From: Bacillus sp. BP-3
GTDB taxonomy: Bacteria > Bacillota > Bacilli > Bacillales > Bacillaceae_G
Assembly: GCF_028401955.1 (NCBI RefSeq)
Contig: NZ_JAQOTJ010000004.1
Span: forward strand, 186,001 to 250,000
DNA length: 64,000 nt
Direction of reading: 5' to 3'
Shown one piece after another: positions 21,743 through 32,859 of the stretch. The position numbers and the translations under genes were made by a program. The notes beneath the pieces are model-generated. The model made no database searches, had not been told where the DNA came from, and worked only from the letters and a program-made list of their open reading frames with translations. The stretch's first letter is position 1. The number at the start of each line of letters is the position of its first letter.

Positions 21743-22642
21743 TTAATCAATACGCTTTTCATCTACTAAAGCAGATACGTTGCCTACAGTATATCCTTTT
21801 TCTTTTAGCTTTGAAATCAATGCATCAAGCGATTCTGCCGAAGAAGAAGTTGGATGCATCAAAATAATGGCACCGGGATGTACTTTATTTAACACTCTCT
21901 GTAGTAATACGTGCGGTTCTGGATGCTTCCAATCAATTGTATCCACTGTCCACATAATTGTCCCCATGCGCAATTTTGCAGCAGCATGAACAACATCGTC
22001 ACGAAAACTACCACTTGGTGGTGCAAACCAACGCACTTTTTGATTTGTTGCTGCTTCAATAACTTGATTCGTTTTTTGTAATTGTTCATGAATTGCAGAT
22101 ACCGACAAAGTTTTCATATCAGGATGCGTATACGAATGATTTCCCACTTCCTGGTCAGCATCTGCGATCATTTTTGCAAAACGTAAATTTTCTTTAACCC
22201 ATCTTCCCTCTAGAAAAAAAGTTGCTTTCACATTATGCTTTTGCAGTACTTCTAACATTCGTGAAAGATATTCATTCCCCCAAGCAACATTAATGGTAAG
22301 TGCAATCATTTTTTTGCTCGGATTCCCCCTATAAATAGGTGCAGGTGATAGATCTCTTAAATGTACTTTTGGTGATACTTCTCGATATACCAATTGTTTC
22401 TCATCAAAACGTCCCCGCTTCTTCATGTTCTCATAAGAAGTTCGTATATCCACTTCTTTCCCATTATACCCTGGCGTCGCTTTCCACACTTTATCAATAC
22501 ATGCATCTTGCGCTGGAATCGCATACACTTTTGCTTTTTCTTCAATTTCCTCATACAAACGGTCTTTTGCATATGATATATTTGAAACATGCATAGCGGA
22601 GAACCATAATATAACTATAAGTAAAATAATGCGAATTTTCAT
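21743..22642 (-). CDS. ylxY: Polysaccharide deacetylase-like sporulation protein YlxY
   Basis: 299 residues. Signal peptide or membrane anchor at residues 1-25 (KIRIILLIVILWFSAM). NodB-homology domain from about residue 110. The metal triad is degenerate: where active enzymes read TFDDG this one reads TINVAWGNEY, although NHSYTHPDM and FAPPSGSFRDD remain. It is the pnp neighbour in Bacillus. Probably a cell-wall-associated protein with altered or no deacetylase activity. Confidence 0.92.
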   Translation of the reverse strand: MKIRIILLIVILWFSAMHVSNISYAKDRLYEEIEEKAKVYAIPAQDACIDKVWKATPGYNGKEVDIRTSYENMKKRGRFDEKQLVYREVSPKVHLRDLSPAPIYRGNPSKKMIALTINVAWGNEYLSRMLEVLQKHNVKATFFLEGRWVKENLRFAKMIADADQEVGNHSYTHPDMKTLSVSAIHEQLQKTNQVIEAATNQKVRWFAPPSGSFRDDVVHAAAKLRMGTIMWTVDTIDWKHPEPHVLLQRVLNKVHPGAIILMHPTSSSAESLDALISKLKEKGYTVGNVSALVDEKRID

Positions 22643-22656
22643 AAAGCAACCTCCAG

Positions 22657-22712
22657 TAAAGTAAAACTCCCATCAGTCAAGGACCTTTCATTCGCTGACT
22701 AATAGTTAGTCT
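22657..22712 (-). repeat. Dispersed repeat family 2, copy upstream of ylxY
   Basis: On the minus strand GACTGATGGGAGTTTTACTT matches the copies at 20394 and 49657. It is preceded, as at 49625, by AACTATTAGT. It ends directly before the ylxY ribosome site. Confidence 0.55.
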
Positions 22713-22827
22713 GATTTCCCTTCTATTCTTTTGATGTACACCTCGTTAAACTAAAATAGTCAACAGTTTCTTTCCTTATCATTGTTAATTTAAACGTTCT
22801 CATTAAAACTATACTCTGTTATATACA

Positions 22828-22897
22828 AAAAAACCTTGAGATATATCCCAAGGTTTTTTACATAATAAAAAAGCTAAGGGAATCCCTTAGCTTTTGC
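22828..22897 (-). terminator. Two tandem terminators after pnp
   Basis: First hairpin AAGCTAAGGG/CCCTTAGCTT (22871-22893) with a U run; second AAAAAACCTTG/CAAGGTTTTTT (22828-22859). Both are followed by U on the minus strand, the second also on the plus strand. They isolate ylxY from pnp. Confidence 0.9.
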
Positions 22898-22909
22898 TTA
22901 TTCTTATTC

Positions 22910-25066
<2,157 letters not shown>

Positions 25067-25194
25067 TTAAGTGCCCCTCTCAATTTAAAATATTCAATTC
25101 TTCTATGTAAATGGATAATATATCACAATATTCTTCCTCTAGTATTACCGAAAATACAGTAGGCTATCAAGAGTAGAAGATATATTTTTACCTA

Positions 25195-25227
25195 ACAAAA
25201 AAGCGGGAATATTCCCGCTTTTTTTGA
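25195..25227 (-). terminator. Terminator of rpsO
   Basis: AAGCGGGA atat TCCCGCTT (25201-25220) flanked by A and T runs, overlapping the rpsO end. Confidence 0.9.
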
Positions 25228-25497
25228 CTATCGACGTAATCCAAGCTTTGTGATTAGTTCACGGTAGCGAGTGATGTCTTTGTTACGAAGGTAAGTAAGT
25301 AAGTTACGACGTTTACCAACCATCTTTAAAAGACCGCGACGTGAATGATGATCTTTCTTGTGAGTACGTAAGTGCTCATTTAGAGTGTTAATTTGCTCCG
25401 TTAGGACAGCAACTTGAACTTCTGGAGAACCAGTATCAGTCTCATGAGTTCTAAATTGTGCAATGATTTCATTTTTACGCTCTTGTGTTAAAGCCAT
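25228..25497 (-). CDS. rpsO: 30S ribosomal protein S15
   Basis: 89 residues, standard length. Typical core [20 protein letters not shown] and [19 protein letters not shown], which bind 16S rRNA at the central domain. A strong ggaggtg precedes the start. It lies between ribF and pnp as in other Bacilli. Confidence 0.98.
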   Translation of the reverse strand: MALTQERKNEIIAQFRTHETDTGSPEVQVAVLTEQINTLNEHLRTHKKDHHSRRGLLKMVGKRRNLLTYLRNKDITRYRELITKLGLRR

Positions 25498-25597
25498 CCT
25501 ATTTCACCTCCTAAGTAATATATCCCCAGTTACCTAGCAAACGTCGGTGAGTCGTAATGCCAAGCAATGGTTATTGTAAAGTACATAAGATAGAATA

Positions 25598-26569
25598 CTA
25601 CTTTTCATTAGAAAAAGCAAGTATATTATTTGTATGGCTAAAATAATCTTCTGCCGTTCTCTTATCTTTTGCAATTTGTGCAACTAATTCATCAATTCCG
25701 TTAAACCTTTTTTCCTCACGAATGCGTATATGCCACTCTACAACAACAGACTCATCATATATATCGCGCTGAAATTCAAAAAGATGCACTTCAATAGAAA
25801 GCTGCTTTTCATTTTCCTTAAAAGTAGGTTTATATCCGATATTACATACACCTTCATGCCACTCATCATTCACGTTCATTCTAACAGCATATACACCAAC
25901 AGGCGGCAAAAGATATTCATCACTTAAAGCCACATTAGCTGTTGGAAAGCCAATTTGACGTCCACGTTTATCTCCGTGCACAACCGTTCCTTCTACTGTA
26001 TAAGCTCTACCTAAAATAGATGGAATTTGTTCCATTTCTCCATTTCGAATCAGTTTTCGTAATGCCGTGGAACTTACTTTTTCTTCTTGAAATTCAACTT
26101 TTTCGATCACGGTCTGTGTAAACTCCCCTCTTGCATGAAATGGTAAAGTTTCCATCGTCCCTTTTCCTAAACGTCCATATGAATAGTCAAAACCTGCTAC
26201 TACATGCTTTACATTTAGCCCAATAATATATTCATCTACAAACTGTTGTGGCAGTAATCCAGCAAATGATTTATCGAATTTCACCACATATAACATATCA
26301 ATCCCTAAATCTGCAATTACTTTTTCTTTAATAGATAACGGTGTAATATACTCAACATGCGCTTCTTTTTTCCCTAACACAACAGATGGGTGTGGATGAA
26401 ATGTTATGACAGCACTTTTATATCCTCTTTCATCCGCTATTTTTTTTGCTGTTCGAATCACACGTTGATGCCCTAAATGAATACCATCAAAAAATCCTAA
26501 TGCCATTACAGTAGATGGTAATTCTATTTTATTTTGTTCGTGTGGATGAGTTAAATGAATGAGTTTCAC
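25598..26569 (-). CDS. ribF: Bifunctional riboflavin kinase / FAD synthetase
   Basis: 323 residues. The N-terminal adenylyltransferase domain has the nucleotidyl motif GFFDGIH31LGH34. The C-terminal flavokinase domain carries GRAYTVEGTVVHGDKRGRQ and GFPTANV. It makes FMN and FAD from riboflavin. I chose a GTG start at 26569 with aaaaaggtg upstream; the longer frame to 26605 would bury that site. Confidence 0.95.
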   Translation of the reverse strand: MKLIHLTHPHEQNKIELPSTVMALGFFDGIHLGHQRVIRTAKKIADERGYKSAVITFHPHPSVVLGKKEAHVEYITPLSIKEKVIADLGIDMLYVVKFDKSFAGLLPQQFVDEYIIGLNVKHVVAGFDYSYGRLGKGTMETLPFHARGEFTQTVIEKVEFQEEKVSSTALRKLIRNGEMEQIPSILGRAYTVEGTVVHGDKRGRQIGFPTANVALSDEYLLPPVGVYAVRMNVNDEWHEGVCNIGYKPTFKENEKQLSIEVHLFEFQRDIYDESVVVEWHIRIREEKRFNGIDELVAQIAKDKRTAEDYFSHTNNILAFSNEK

Positions 26570-26612
26570 GCTTGAATTCACCTTTTTCTGTAATAATCCT
26601 TCCAATTATTAA

Positions 26613-27536
26613 TTATAGCTGTAACTCTTGATTATTCACAAGTACTTTCATCGGTTTCAACATACCTTGATGTTTTGGGTGATGTTCATATATTGCTAAA
26701 CAGTGTTCATTTTTATCAAAAACTGTAATGAACGGTGCTGTTATTTGTTCTTTATTCGGTAAAAACATACCATTCTTCACTTTTTCTGCTTGTTCCCTAC
26801 TTACAATCATTTTTGGAAACTTACATAATGCTTCATCAATCGAAATGAAGATAGATTCCACTGTTCCATTTTGCACGTTTTGTTCAATCTCTTCAAATGA
26901 TATGCAATCTTCTAATTTAAACTCTCCTGATGCTGTTCTTACAAGATCGGACATATGGGCCGGAAATCCAAGTTTTTCCCCAATCATCACAGCTAATGTT
27001 CTTACGTATGTTCCTTTACTACAAGTCACACGAAAACGGAAGGAAATTGTCTCTCCTTCAAATAATTCACGGTTATCAAGTAAAATAATTTCATGAATGG
27101 TAATTGTACGAACAGGACGCTCTACTTCTATTCCCGCCCTCGCATATTCGTACAGCTTCTTTCCATTTACTTTTACAGCTGAATACATTGGTGGTACTTG
27201 TTCAATTGTTCCCGTTAAGCCTGCTAATACAGATTCTACTTCCTCACGCGTAATAACACAATTGACATCTTGCTTTTCAACCACTTCTCCTGAAGCATCT
27301 TCTGTAGTGGTTGAAAATCCTAGCGTAACTTCCCCTTCGTACGTTTTTGTTTCACTCGTTAAAAATTGTGCAATTTTCGTAGCACGTCCTACACAAATTG
27401 GTAATACCCCTGTCACATCTGGATCTAAAGTCCCTGTGTGCCCTATACGTTTCTCTCTTAATATTTTTCTTAATTTAAATACACAATCATGTGATGTCAG
27501 CCCTTTTGGTTTATGTAATAATACTACACCTTCCAT
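26613..27536 (-). CDS. truB: tRNA pseudouridine(55) synthase
   Basis: 307 residues. Catalytic Asp38 in GHTGTLDPDVTGVLP, then KTYEGEVTLGFSTTTEDASG and the KGTYVRTL motif. Modifies U55 in the T-loop of tRNAs. Located between rbfA and ribF in the nusA-infB operon. Confidence 0.97.
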   Translation of the reverse strand: MEGVVLLHKPKGLTSHDCVFKLRKILREKRIGHTGTLDPDVTGVLPICVGRATKIAQFLTSETKTYEGEVTLGFSTTTEDASGEVVEKQDVNCVITREEVESVLAGLTGTIEQVPPMYSAVKVNGKKLYEYARAGIEVERPVRTITIHEIILLDNRELFEGETISFRFRVTCSKGTYVRTLAVMIGEKLGFPAHMSDLVRTASGEFKLEDCISFEEIEQNVQNGTVESIFISIDEALCKFPKMIVSREQAEKVKNGMFLPNKEQITAPFITVFDKNEHCLAIYEHHPKHQGMLKPMKVLVNNQELQL

Positions 27537-27585
27537 ATATTCACCTCATCGTTATACTTTTGTACGCCGAACTTACTTCAGATTG

Positions 27586-27615
27586 AAAAAATGGATAGAC
27601 AAATGTCTATCCATT
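27586..27615 (-). terminator. Terminator-like hairpin between rbfA and truB
   Basis: An 11-bp stem AATGGATAGAC/GTCTATCCATT with a 4-base loop and a U run (from 27589), overlapping the rbfA stop. It may lower truB-ribF expression from the nusA promoter. Confidence 0.75.
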
Positions 27616-27970
27616 ATTCTTCACGTTTACCGTCTTTATTAATTTCATGTAAAAGTGTATCAATTCGATGACCGTATCCAATCGACTCATCAAATTCAAA
27701 GGAGATTTCAGGTGTTTTCCGAAGACGAATACGTTGTCCAATTTCGGAACGAATAAAGCCTTTTGCCTTCGCTAAACCTTTTAATGTATTTTCTTTCTGT
27801 TCTTCGTCTCCTAAAACAGAAATATATACTTTGGCAATCTGTAAATCCCCACTTACTTGCACATCTGTTACCGTCACAAAACCGATACGTGGATCTTTAA
27901 TTTTGCGACTGATAATTTCGCCTAATTCTTTCTTCATTTGCTCGCCCACGCGATTTGCACGTAGCTTCAT
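27614..27970 (-). CDS. rbfA: Ribosome-binding factor A
   Basis: 118 residues, single KH-like domain: [25 protein letters not shown], then [21 protein letters not shown]. Assists 16S rRNA 5' end maturation in 30S assembly. Lies 15 bp downstream of ylxP. Confidence 0.97.
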   Translation of the reverse strand: MKLRANRVGEQMKKELGEIISRKIKDPRIGFVTVTDVQVSGDLQIAKVYISVLGDEEQKENTLKGLAKAKGFIRSEIGQRIRLRKTPEISFEFDESIGYGHRIDTLLHEINKDGKREE

Positions 27971-27985
27971 AACTAATCACCTCAT

Positions 27986-28267
27986 TCAATACCATTCCAA
28001 TTGTGTTATCGTACGTTCAATTTCAGGAAATGAATCAATGTAGGCAAGTACACGATTCATTTCTTTTTCGCAGATAACACGATTTGAGGATACGGAAACA
28101 ATCGCAATTTCTGTACGTTGCCATACATCTTGATGCCCAACTTCTGAAACAGATACATTATAGCGCTGTTTCACACGAGTTAAAACACGCTGTAAAATTG
28201 CTCGTTTCTCTTTTAAAGAATGCACATCATAGACTATACATTCGAATGAGAGTGAAGCGATAATCAT
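27986..28267 (-). CDS. ylxP: YlxP family protein (DUF503)
   Basis: 93 residues: [34 protein letters not shown] is the DUF503 hallmark. Conserved in the infB-rbfA interval of Firmicutes and linked by context to ribosome assembly; activity unknown. Overlaps the infB stop by 4 bp. Confidence 0.93.
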   Translation of the reverse strand: MIIASLSFECIVYDVHSLKEKRAILQRVLTRVKQRYNVSVSEVGHQDVWQRTEIAIVSVSSNRVICEKEMNRVLAYIDSFPEIERTITQLEWY

Positions 28268-30330
28268 CGCTTCACTTCTTCCATAATGTACGCCTCAATG
28301 ATGTCCCCTTCTTTAAGATCATTATATCTTTCAATTGTAATACCACACTCATAGTTTTGGGCAACTTCTTTTACGTCATCTTTGAAACGTTTTAACGTAT
28401 CAAGTTGGCCTTCGAAAATAACTACGCCATCACGAATGATACGTACGCCGCTATCACGTGTGATTTTACCATCAGTTACATAACAGCCTGCAATTGTTCC
28501 AACTTTCGTTACTTTGAATGTTTGACGAACTTCCGCTTGACCGATTACTTTTTCTACAAATTCAGGATCTAGCATACCTTGCATTGCTGCTTCGATCTCT
28601 TCAATTACTTTATAAATAATACGGTGTAAACGAATATCAACGTTTTCTAATTCAGCTGTACGCTTCGCATTGACATCAGGACGTACGTTAAATCCGATTA
28701 CAATTGCATTAGATGCAGAAGCTAAAATAATATCAGATTCTGTAATTGCACCTACGCCAGTATGGATGATTTTTACTTTTACGCCTTCAACATCAATTTT
28801 ACGAAGTGATGCTGCCATTGCTTCCACAGAACCTTGTACGTCTGCTTTCACAATCAAGTTAATTTCTTTTACATCGCCTTCTTTAATTTGTTGGAATAAA
28901 TCTTCAAGGCTTAATTTAGATTTTTCACCGCGCTGTGCAAGCAATGCTTGTTGTGCACGTTCTTCACCGATTTGACGCGCTTTCTTCTCATCGGCAAATG
29001 CCATGAAGCGGTCTCCTGCTTGTGGTACTTCATTTAAACCTGTAATCTCAACAGGAGTAGATGGACCAGCAACTTTTACACGACGACCAATATCGTTTAC
29101 CATCGCTCGAACACGGCCGAATGATGTACCAACAACGATTGGGTCTCCTACTCGAAGTGTACCGTTTTGAACAAGTAATGTCGCAATTGTTCCTTTACCT
29201 TTATCAAGCTGTGCTTCGATTACTGTACCAGTTGCATAGCGATTTGGATTTGCCTTATATTCTTCTACTTCACTTACAAGAAGAATCATTTCTAACAAGT
29301 TGTCAATTCCTTCACCTTTAATAGCTGCGATTGGTACGAAAATTGTATCGCCGCCCCAAGCTTCTGGAACTAATTCGTACTCAGTTAACTCTTGCATTAC
29401 ACGGTCTGGATTTGCTGATGGTTTATCCATTTTATTCACAGCAACGATAATTGGTACTCCAGCTGCTTTCGCATGGTTAATTGCTTCAACTGTTTGTGGC
29501 ATAACACCGTCATCAGCTGCTACAACTAGAATTGTAATATCCGTAACTTGCGCACCGCGTGCACGCATTGTTGTAAATGCTGCGTGACCTGGTGTATCTA
29601 GGAATGTAATTTTTTTGTCATTTACTTCGACTTGGTATGCACCGATATGCTGCGTAATTCCGCCCGCTTCACCAGCAGTTACTTTTGAATTACGAATAGA
29701 GTCAAGTAATGTTGTTTTACCATGGTCAACGTGTCCCATAATTGTAACGACAGCTGGACGTTCTTTTAAGTTTTCTTCATCGTCTTGCTCGTCCATAAAC
29801 GTTTCAAATTCTGTTTCACTAACAATTACTTCTTCTTCCACTTCAATACCGTAATCACTAGCAATTAGCTCAATTGTATCTTTATCTAAATCTTGGTTAA
29901 TTGTTGCCATGATTCCAAGCATAAAGAGCTTTTTAATAATTTCAGACGGCTCTTTGCCTAATTTTTTCGCAAGTTCACTTACTGAAAGCGTGCCAGAGAA
30001 AGTAATTTTGTCTGGTGTTTCTACTACTTGCGTTTGTTGTCTTCCAGCAAAGTTTTCTTGACGTTTGTCTTGATTTCCTTTGCCTTTTTTCTTATTCTTA
30101 TTGCTGTTCTTTTTGCTGCGAACAACTTTTTCCTCTACTTCAAACTCATCTGCAACAGAAGGTTTTTCTGTTCCATCATTATATTGATTATCTAACTTGT
30201 TTACTACTTCATCATCTAACATCGCCATATGATTAGAAACCTCTATATTCATTTCTTTTAGTTTTGTAATAATATCCTTACTTGAGATATTGCGTTTTTT
30301 TGCATATTCATATACTCGAATTTTACTCAT
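28264..30330 (-). CDS. infB: Translation initiation factor IF-2
   Basis: 688 residues from [12 protein letters not shown], preceded by gggggtgaag. A lysine-rich linker (about 70-95), the IF2-N domain, then the GTPase with [16 protein letters not shown] and NKMD. Two beta barrels and the C2 domain bind initiator tRNA. Brings fMet-tRNA to the 30S. A frame extending to 30390 lies inside rplGA and is not used. Confidence 0.97.
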   Translation of the reverse strand: MSKIRVYEYAKKRNISSKDIITKLKEMNIEVSNHMAMLDDEVVNKLDNQYNDGTEKPSVADEFEVEEKVVRSKKNSNKNKKKGKGNQDKRQENFAGRQQTQVVETPDKITFSGTLSVSELAKKLGKEPSEIIKKLFMLGIMATINQDLDKDTIELIASDYGIEVEEEVIVSETEFETFMDEQDDEENLKERPAVVTIMGHVDHGKTTLLDSIRNSKVTAGEAGGITQHIGAYQVEVNDKKITFLDTPGHAAFTTMRARGAQVTDITILVVAADDGVMPQTVEAINHAKAAGVPIIVAVNKMDKPSANPDRVMQELTEYELVPEAWGGDTIFVPIAAIKGEGIDNLLEMILLVSEVEEYKANPNRYATGTVIEAQLDKGKGTIATLLVQNGTLRVGDPIVVGTSFGRVRAMVNDIGRRVKVAGPSTPVEITGLNEVPQAGDRFMAFADEKKARQIGEERAQQALLAQRGEKSKLSLEDLFQQIKEGDVKEINLIVKADVQGSVEAMAASLRKIDVEGVKVKIIHTGVGAITESDIILASASNAIVIGFNVRPDVNAKRTAELENVDIRLHRIIYKVIEEIEAAMQGMLDPEFVEKVIGQAEVRQTFKVTKVGTIAGCYVTDGKITRDSGVRIIRDGVVIFEGQLDTLKRFKDDVKEVAQNYECGITIERYNDLKEGDIIEAYIMEEVKR

Positions 30331-30334
30331 ACCT

Positions 30335-30646
30335 TCACCCCCGGTAAGTTGTATCGAGCATGCTAAGCAGCTTCTTAGCAAAGCCGTCATCTAACACCGC
30401 TACAACGACTCGTTCTTCTCTCCCAATCGCATGCCCTAATTCTTGTCGATTTTCGACCTTTCTCATTGGTACGTTGTAGAACGTTGTTTTGTCCGTAATG
30501 CGCTTTGTTGTATTTGCTGACGCATCTTCAGAAAGCAATACGAGCTTTGCTTTACCACTTCGAACTTCTTTTAAAACAAGTTCTTCACCCGATATAATCT
30601 TTCGGGCCCGATTAGCCAGCCCTAAAAACGATTTCCAATTGGACAC
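30335..30646 (-). CDS. rplGA: L7Ae-family RNA-binding protein YlxQ
   Basis: 103 residues with the L7Ae/L30e fold: [36 protein letters not shown]. Binds kink-turn RNA in vitro in B. subtilis. It sits between rnpM and infB, with end-to-end packing against rnpM. Confidence 0.93.
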   Translation of the reverse strand: MSNWKSFLGLANRARKIISGEELVLKEVRSGKAKLVLLSEDASANTTKRITDKTTFYNVPMRKVENRQELGHAIGREERVVVAVLDDGFAKKLLSMLDTTYRG

Positions 30647-30919
30647 TTACTTCGACTCCTTCTCAACAAGCTCGATTAGCTCTTCATAAAGAGAGTCATC
30701 AATTTTCGCTTTTAGGTGATGTTCCAAAACATTTTTCTTTTTCGCTTGAGAAATGCATTCTTTATCTTTTGACAAATATGCACCGCGTCCTGATTGTTTA
30801 CCTGTTAAATCAATTGACACGACTCCCTCTTTGGAACGAACAATGCGAATGAGCTCGCGTTTTGATTTCATCTCTTGTGTTACCACACATTTTCGTAACG
30901 GAACTTTTCGATTGCTCAT
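30647..30919 (-). CDS. rnpM: RNase P modulator RnpM (YlxR)
   Basis: 90 residues: MSNRKVPLRKCVVTQEMKSK and SGRGAYLSKD are the YlxR signature. YlxR was reported as an RNase P RNA-binding modulator. Start at 30919 chosen for agaggtg six bases upstream; two earlier start codons cover that site. Confidence 0.92.
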   Translation of the reverse strand: MSNRKVPLRKCVVTQEMKSKRELIRIVRSKEGVVSIDLTGKQSGRGAYLSKDKECISQAKKKNVLEHHLKAKIDDSLYEELIELVEKESK

Positions 30920-30930
30920 GTTCATCACCT

Positions 30931-32031
30931 CTATTCGATTTCATCTTCAGCAGAATCGAATGCGATCATCATATCTTCTTCTGTTAAAAGTCCTAGTTGT
31001 TTCGCATCAGACTCGCTTTTAATATCAATTTTCCAATTTGTTAATTTTGCTGCAAGTCGCGCATTTTGTCCACGTTTACCAATTGCTAAGGAAAGCTGAT
31101 GATCTGGAACAATTACAGTAGTTGCTTTTTCTTCTTCGTTTACAAGCACTTTTACAACTTGTGATGGACTCAGTGCATTTGCTACATATTCAACAGGATC
31201 ATCTGACCAACGAACAATATCAATCTTTTCACCCTTTAGTTCATCTACGATGCGTTGTACACGTTGTCCTTTCGGTCCTACACAAGAACCTACTGGATCT
31301 ACATCTACATTTTCAGAGTAGACAGAGATTTTTGAGCGATCTCCTGCTTCACGTGCTACAGAACGAATTTCTACAGTTCCATCATAAATTTCTGGTACTT
31401 CAATTTCAAACAAACGCTTTAAAAGACCTGGATGCGTACGTGATACATAAATTTGCGGTCCTTTTGTTGTTTTCTCTACTTTTGTAATGAAAACACGGAT
31501 GCGATCATGAGGTTTGTACTGTTCATTTGGCATTTGCTCGCTTACTGGTAAAAGTGCTTCTACTTTCCCTAAACTTACATAAATAAAGCGAGCATCTTGG
31601 CGTTGTACAATACCAACCATAATGTCTTCTTCACGGTCGCTGAACTCAGAATAAATCACGCCACGTTCAGCTTCACGTACTCGCTGCGTTACAACTTGTT
31701 TTGCTGTTTGCGCTGCAATACGGCCGAAATCTTTTGGCGTTACTTCAATCTCTAATACATCGCCCTCTTGGTAGTTTGGATTAATATGTCTTGCCTTTTC
31801 AACAGAAATTTCAAGACGTGGGTCAAATACACTTTCCACTACATCCTTACGTGCTAATACTTGAATAGTACCAACTTCAGGATTGAAGCTAACGCGAACA
31901 TTTTGCGCTTGGTTGAAATTTCGTTTGTAAGCAGAAATTAAAGCTGCTTCAATAGCATCAATAATAATATCTTTGCTAATACCTTTTTCTTGTTCTAATA
32001 CGAGCAAAGCATCTAACAACTCAGTGCTCAT
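30931..32031 (-). CDS. nusA: Transcription termination/antitermination factor NusA
   Basis: 366 residues. N-terminal RNA polymerase-binding domain (LLDALLVLEQEKGISKDIII), S1 domain (about 135-200), then KH1 and KH2 (VGPKGQRVQRIVDEL; AIGKRGQNARLAAKL). The C-terminal repeats of E. coli NusA are absent, as usual in Bacilli. Second gene of the rimP operon. Confidence 0.98.
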   Translation of the reverse strand: MSTELLDALLVLEQEKGISKDIIIDAIEAALISAYKRNFNQAQNVRVSFNPEVGTIQVLARKDVVESVFDPRLEISVEKARHINPNYQEGDVLEIEVTPKDFGRIAAQTAKQVVTQRVREAERGVIYSEFSDREEDIMVGIVQRQDARFIYVSLGKVEALLPVSEQMPNEQYKPHDRIRVFITKVEKTTKGPQIYVSRTHPGLLKRLFEIEVPEIYDGTVEIRSVAREAGDRSKISVYSENVDVDPVGSCVGPKGQRVQRIVDELKGEKIDIVRWSDDPVEYVANALSPSQVVKVLVNEEEKATTVIVPDHQLSLAIGKRGQNARLAAKLTNWKIDIKSESDAKQLGLLTEEDMMIAFDSAEDEIE

Positions 32032-32048
32032 GAAGATCCCCCTTCTTA

Positions 32049-32519
32049 CTAAAACGTAACTGCAAGTCGCGCATTGGCAACTTTATCCATTGGAATTTGG
32101 ATTTCTTTTTTACGTGTTTTAATTGTTAATAGTAATGTGATTGTTGTTCCATCATATGCAAGTAGTTTGCCTTCAAACATTTTCTCACCATCAATTGGCT
32201 CGTATGTTTTAATTGCGACTTGTTTGTCTACTGCTTGGTGGAAATCTTTTTCTTTCTTTAATGGACGCTCCGCTCCTGGAGAGGATACATCTAAAAAGTA
32301 AAGATGAGGAATTGGATCCTCTTTATCTAAAGCTTCACTTAACCGCTCACTTACCGCACCACATTCCTCAATATCTACTCCTGTATCAGAGTCAATGGCT
32401 ACGCGTAAAAACCAATCTTTTCCTTCTTTCACATACTCTACATCTACAAGCTCAAGACCAAGCTCTTCGACAATTGGCTGCGCAAGTGCTTCAACAGCTT
32501 CTGTAACTTTCTTATCCAT
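32049..32519 (-). CDS. rimP: Ribosome maturation factor RimP
   Basis: 156 residues from [15 protein letters not shown], preceded by aaaggaggc. Two-domain fold with [20 protein letters not shown] and [18 protein letters not shown]. Acts in 30S assembly. First gene of the rimP-nusA-infB operon. The frame upstream to 32564 is not used. Confidence 0.96.
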   Translation of the reverse strand: MDKKVTEAVEALAQPIVEELGLELVDVEYVKEGKDWFLRVAIDSDTGVDIEECGAVSERLSEALDKEDPIPHLYFLDVSSPGAERPLKKEKDFHQAVDKQVAIKTYEPIDGEKMFEGKLLAYDGTTITLLLTIKTRKKEIQIPMDKVANARLAVTF

Positions 32520-32611
32520 AAACAGCCTCCTTTCTGCCGCCATGTAACAGTTGAAAGACTTCATCCTGCGTACTTTTAACCAATGCAGTTTGTATATTCT
32601 TTCTCGTTAGC

Positions 32612-32639
32612 TAACAAAAGCCCCTGCTAATAAGCAGGG
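32612..32639 (-). terminator. Attenuator-like hairpin in the rimP leader
   Basis: CCCTGCT aata AGCAGGG (32622-32639) followed on the minus strand by gcttttgtt, about 93 bp before the rimP start and inside its probable leader. In the same gap (32520-32859) are a TCTACGT/ACGTAGA repeat near 32711-32741 and the polC terminator. Confidence 0.6.
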
Positions 32640-32749
32640 AATATCTGTCTTAGTATTACCAAATTTAAGAAGTAAAACTTGTAACAAAATATGTATATAC
32701 GACAGAAACGTCTACGTAAATTTTAGACGCAGAAACGTAGATAGTAAAA

Positions 32750-32780
32750 CGAAAGAGTGGGTTTCCCCACTCTTTTTTCC
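32750..32780 (-). terminator. Terminator of polC
   Basis: AAAGAGTGGG tttc CCCACTCTTT (32752-32775). The better T run is on the plus strand; on the minus strand the tail is cguuuu. Confidence 0.75.
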
Positions 32781-32859
32781 ACAAAATATACACGACATGG
32801 TTATCTCGCTATCAAGTATAGCATAGTAACCATTGTTTTGCAAAGACTTTTCCTGCCTA

